Assembly: GCA_017307785.1 (NCBI GenBank)
Contig: JAFKGI010000063.1
Span: forward strand, 1-39,613
Direction of reading: 5' to 3'
DNA: 39,613 nucleotides
Origin: Vulcanimicrobiota bacterium
Lineage (GTDB): Bacteria; Vulcanimicrobiota; Xenobia; Xenobiales; JADMJV01
Shown here: positions 37,830 through 39,613 of the stretch, piece after piece
How positions within the stretch are numbered: the first letter of the stretch is position 1
Layout of the letters: each line of letters begins with the position of its first letter
Position numbers and translations under genes: made by a program
The notes under the pieces: generated by a model
Databases searched by the model: none
Seen by the model: only the letters and a program-made list of their open reading frames with translations
What the model was told of the DNA's origin: nothing

Positions 37830-39613
37830 CGGCGTGCTCCTCCTTTTCCTTGTGAATGTAGTAACCGCCGATGGGCTCGAGGGCGAAGAGGAAGATGCCG
37901 AGCACGGCCACCACGCCGCCGACGATGGCGACCTTGATACCGTTGTAGCAAGCCTGCAGCTTGAGCACGCCCTCAGCGCTGGTCAGCGAGAGGATGTTCT
38001 GAGCGTCCGGAGCCTTGGTGGAGACGACCTGTTGAGCCATACCCACCAGTTGATCCCAGCTGATGTTGGCCTTGGTGGCCGCATCGATGGCAGACTGGAT
38101 GCCTTCCTTGACGTGATACATACCACCGGAGTGAACCAGACCCCAGCCACCGATGGCGATGCCGGCCGAAGCCACCATCGGCATCCAGGAGCCGCCCGGC
38201 ATGTGAATGCCGTGGTCGTCGTGGTGCACGTGTCCGGCACCGTGACCGGCGCCGGCCGGATGAGTGGCCTCGTCGTCTTCATGATGCAGCAGTTCGGGGT
38301 GCTTGGTGATCCAGAAGTCGTCCAGAGCCTTGACCTGGGGAATCTCGTCGAAATTGTAGACCGGAGGGGGCGACGGAATCGTCCACTCCAGAGTGCGGCC
38401 GTCCCACGGGTCGTTGCCGGCCTTCTCGCCGTTTTTCAGCGAGAACCAGAACATATCCGTGAAGAGTAGCAGCACGGCCACGGCCATCGTAAAGGCGCCG
38501 CAGGTGCACAGGAAGTTGAGCTGATCCCAACCCTGAGCGTGCGAGTAGCTGTAGATACGGCGGGGCATACCGTTGAGGCCCAGCCAGTGCATCGGGAAGA
38601 AGGTGGTGTTGAAGCCGATGAAGAGGAACCAGAAGGCGGCGTGACCGCGGCCTTCGTTCAACATACGGCCGGTGAATTTAGGATACCAGTAGTAGATGCC
38701 CGACCACAGTCCGAACAGCGCGCCACCGATGAGCACGTAGTGGAAGTGAGCGACGATGAAGTAGGTGTCGTGTTGTTGAGCGTCGTGAGCGGCGTTCGCG
38801 TGCATCAAGCCCGAGAAGCCACCCATCATGAACTGGTAGATGAAGCCGAGCGAGAACAGCATCGGCGTGCGCATCCGGATTTGACCTTTCCAGAGCGTGC
38901 CGACCCAGTTGATGATTTTCACACCCGTGGGAACGGCGATGGTCATGGTCGTGAGAGCGAAAGCGGCGTTGGCGATGTTGCCCATACCGGAAGCGAACAT
39001 GTGGTGGGCCCACACGGTGAAGCCCATGAAACCGATGGCGATACCGGAACCGACGACCAGCGGGTAACCGAAGAGCGGGCGACGTGCGAACGTCGGCAGA
39101 ACTTCAGAAACGATGCCCATCGGAGGCAGAATCAGAATGTAAACCTCGGGGTGACCGAAGACCCAGAAGAGATGCTGCCACCAGATGGGCAAGCCGCCCT
39201 TCATCGGGTTGAAGAAGTTGGTCGCGTAAGTCCGGTCGAACATCAGCTCGGCCAGGGCGATGGTGATGACCGGGAAGGCCAGCACGATGAGGAAGTTGGT
39301 GACGAGGGTCATCCACACGAACACCGGCAGACGCATCATCGTCATTCCCGGGGCGCGCATGTTGATGATGGTGGTCAAGAAGTTCAGGGAGCCGACCACC
39401 GAGGCCACACCCAGAATCTGCAGACCGATCAACCAGAAGTCGTAGTTGTGTCCCTGACTATACTGGAACAAGCTGAGCGGGGGATAACCCACCCACGAAC
39501 CGTTGGGAGCCGCGTTGTAGAACCAGCTGACGTTGATGAGGATACTTCCGAAGAGGAAGGTCCAGTAACTGAAAGCGTTCAGACGTGGGAACGCCACGTC
39601 GCGGGCCCCGATC
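37822..39613 (-). CDS. ctaD: Cytochrome c oxidase subunit I, 5' end missing (runs off right edge)
   Basis: The catalytic subunit of aa3/caa3 oxidase is seen from IGARDVAFPRLNAFSYW onward; the N-terminal helices including the first haem a ligand lie outside. The CuB His and the His-Tyr crosslink region are in WVFGHPEVYILILP, whose Glu marks the A1-type D-channel. Haem ligands lie in HDTYFIVAHFHYVLIGG. The position aligning with the K-channel Lys reads Arg (GQIRMRTPM), subject to alignment. After the usual core (ending near FWFSLKNGEK) there is a long extension with a His-rich linker (HHEDDEATHPAGAGHGAGHV in part) and two further helices. The GTG at 39597 is internal, not the start. Confidence 0.95.
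   Translation of the reverse strand, partial: IGARDVAFPRLNAFSYWTFLFGSILINVSWFYNAAPNGSWVGYPPLSLFQYSQGHNYDFWLIGLQILGVASVVGSLNFLTTIINMRAPGMTMMRLPVFVWMTLVTNFLIVLAFPVITIALAELMFDRTYATNFFNPMKGGLPIWWQHLFWVFGHPEVYILILPPMGIVSEVLPTFARRPLFGYPLVVGSGIAIGFMGFTVWAHHMFASGMGNIANAAFALTTMTIAVPTGVKIINWVGTLWKGQIRMRTPMLFSLGFIYQFMMGGFSGLMHANAAHDAQQHDTYFIVAHFHYVLIGGALFGLWSGIYYWYPKFTGRMLNEGRGHAAFWFLFIGFNTTFFPMHWLGLNGMPRRIYSYSHAQGWDQLNFLCTCGAFTMAVAVLLLFTDMFWFSLKNGEKAGNDPWDGRTLEWTIPSPPPVYNFDEIPQVKALDDFWITKHPELLHHEDDEATHPAGAGHGAGHVHHDDHGIHMPGGSWMPMVASAGIAIGGWGLVHSGGMYHVKEGIQSAIDAATKANISWDQLVGMAQQVVSTKAPDAQNILSLTSAEGVLKLQACYNGIKVAIVGGVVAVLGIFLFALEPIGGYYIHKEKEEHAGE

Overview
The window is about 39.6 kb of GC-rich (roughly 60% by eye), densely packed bacterial DNA. 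A TonB-dependent receptor, several lipoproteins and a caa3/aa3-type oxidase indicate an aerobic, didermal bacterium. The tRNA-Sec remnant indicates that it decodes selenocysteine. No rRNA or lineage-specific marker is present, so the phylum cannot be assigned; the mix of FHA/GAF/cyclase, Ser/Thr kinase and large orphan proteins would suit a poorly sampled deep lineage, but that is inference.

Layout. (i) 1-2554: right end of an integrative element with an unknown gene running off the left edge, an excisionase-like HTH gene and a tyrosine integrase. It ends at a tRNA-Sec 3' fragment (anticodon loop to CCA) that acts as the attachment site. (ii) 2.5-9.5 kb: an intradiol-dioxygenase-like lipoprotein, an Rnl5-type RNA ligase, an isochorismatase-fold/NTF2-like pair, a membrane Ser/Thr kinase, a queuosine-precursor transporter (YhhQ family) and an orphan lipoprotein. 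(iii) 9.4-17.1 kb: an FHA-GAF-adenylate cyclase and a zinc-ribbon/VWA membrane protein on the minus strand, divergent from a giant orphan protein of about 1510 residues and a small membrane protein. (iv) 17.1-19.5 kb: a TonB-dependent receptor under a strong promoter with a perfect operator-like dyad. (v) 19.6-23.2 kb, minus: a likely operon gluQ - histidine phosphatase - MerC-like protein - small protein - TPR lipoprotein. (vi) 23.2-26 kb: TIKI/TraB-like, DcrB-like and esterase genes, facing a Spy/CpxP-like gene. (vii) 26.0-26.4 kb, minus: tRNA operon Ile2(CAU)-Glu-Val with a near-consensus promoter and strong terminator. (viii) 26.4-31.3 kb: HAD phosphatase, OmpR-type two-component pair, methyltransferase and hotdog thioesterase. 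(ix) 31.3-31.5 kb, minus: tRNA-Ile(GAU)-Ala(UGC). (x) 31.5-36.8 kb: orphan zinc-ribbon protein, GT4 glycosyltransferase, ferritin, SCO-like protein, CDP-alcohol phosphatidyltransferase, ctaG and cytochrome c. This block is strikingly C-rich on the plus strand regardless of gene direction. (xi) 36.8-39.6 kb, minus: cytochrome oxidase subunits IV, III and I (ctaD runs off the right edge).

Functional threads. gluQ and a YhhQ-family transporter both serve tRNA queuosine metabolism. The SCO-like protein, CtaG and cytochrome c sit with the oxidase genes and suit copper-centre assembly and electron delivery; ferritin next door adds iron storage. The kinase, FHA-cyclase, VWA and giant orphan genes form a signalling-flavoured neighbourhood of unknown purpose and are the best candidate for an undescribed system. 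Genes are tightly packed, with many 1-20 nt overlaps and one 86-bp tail-to-tail overlap.
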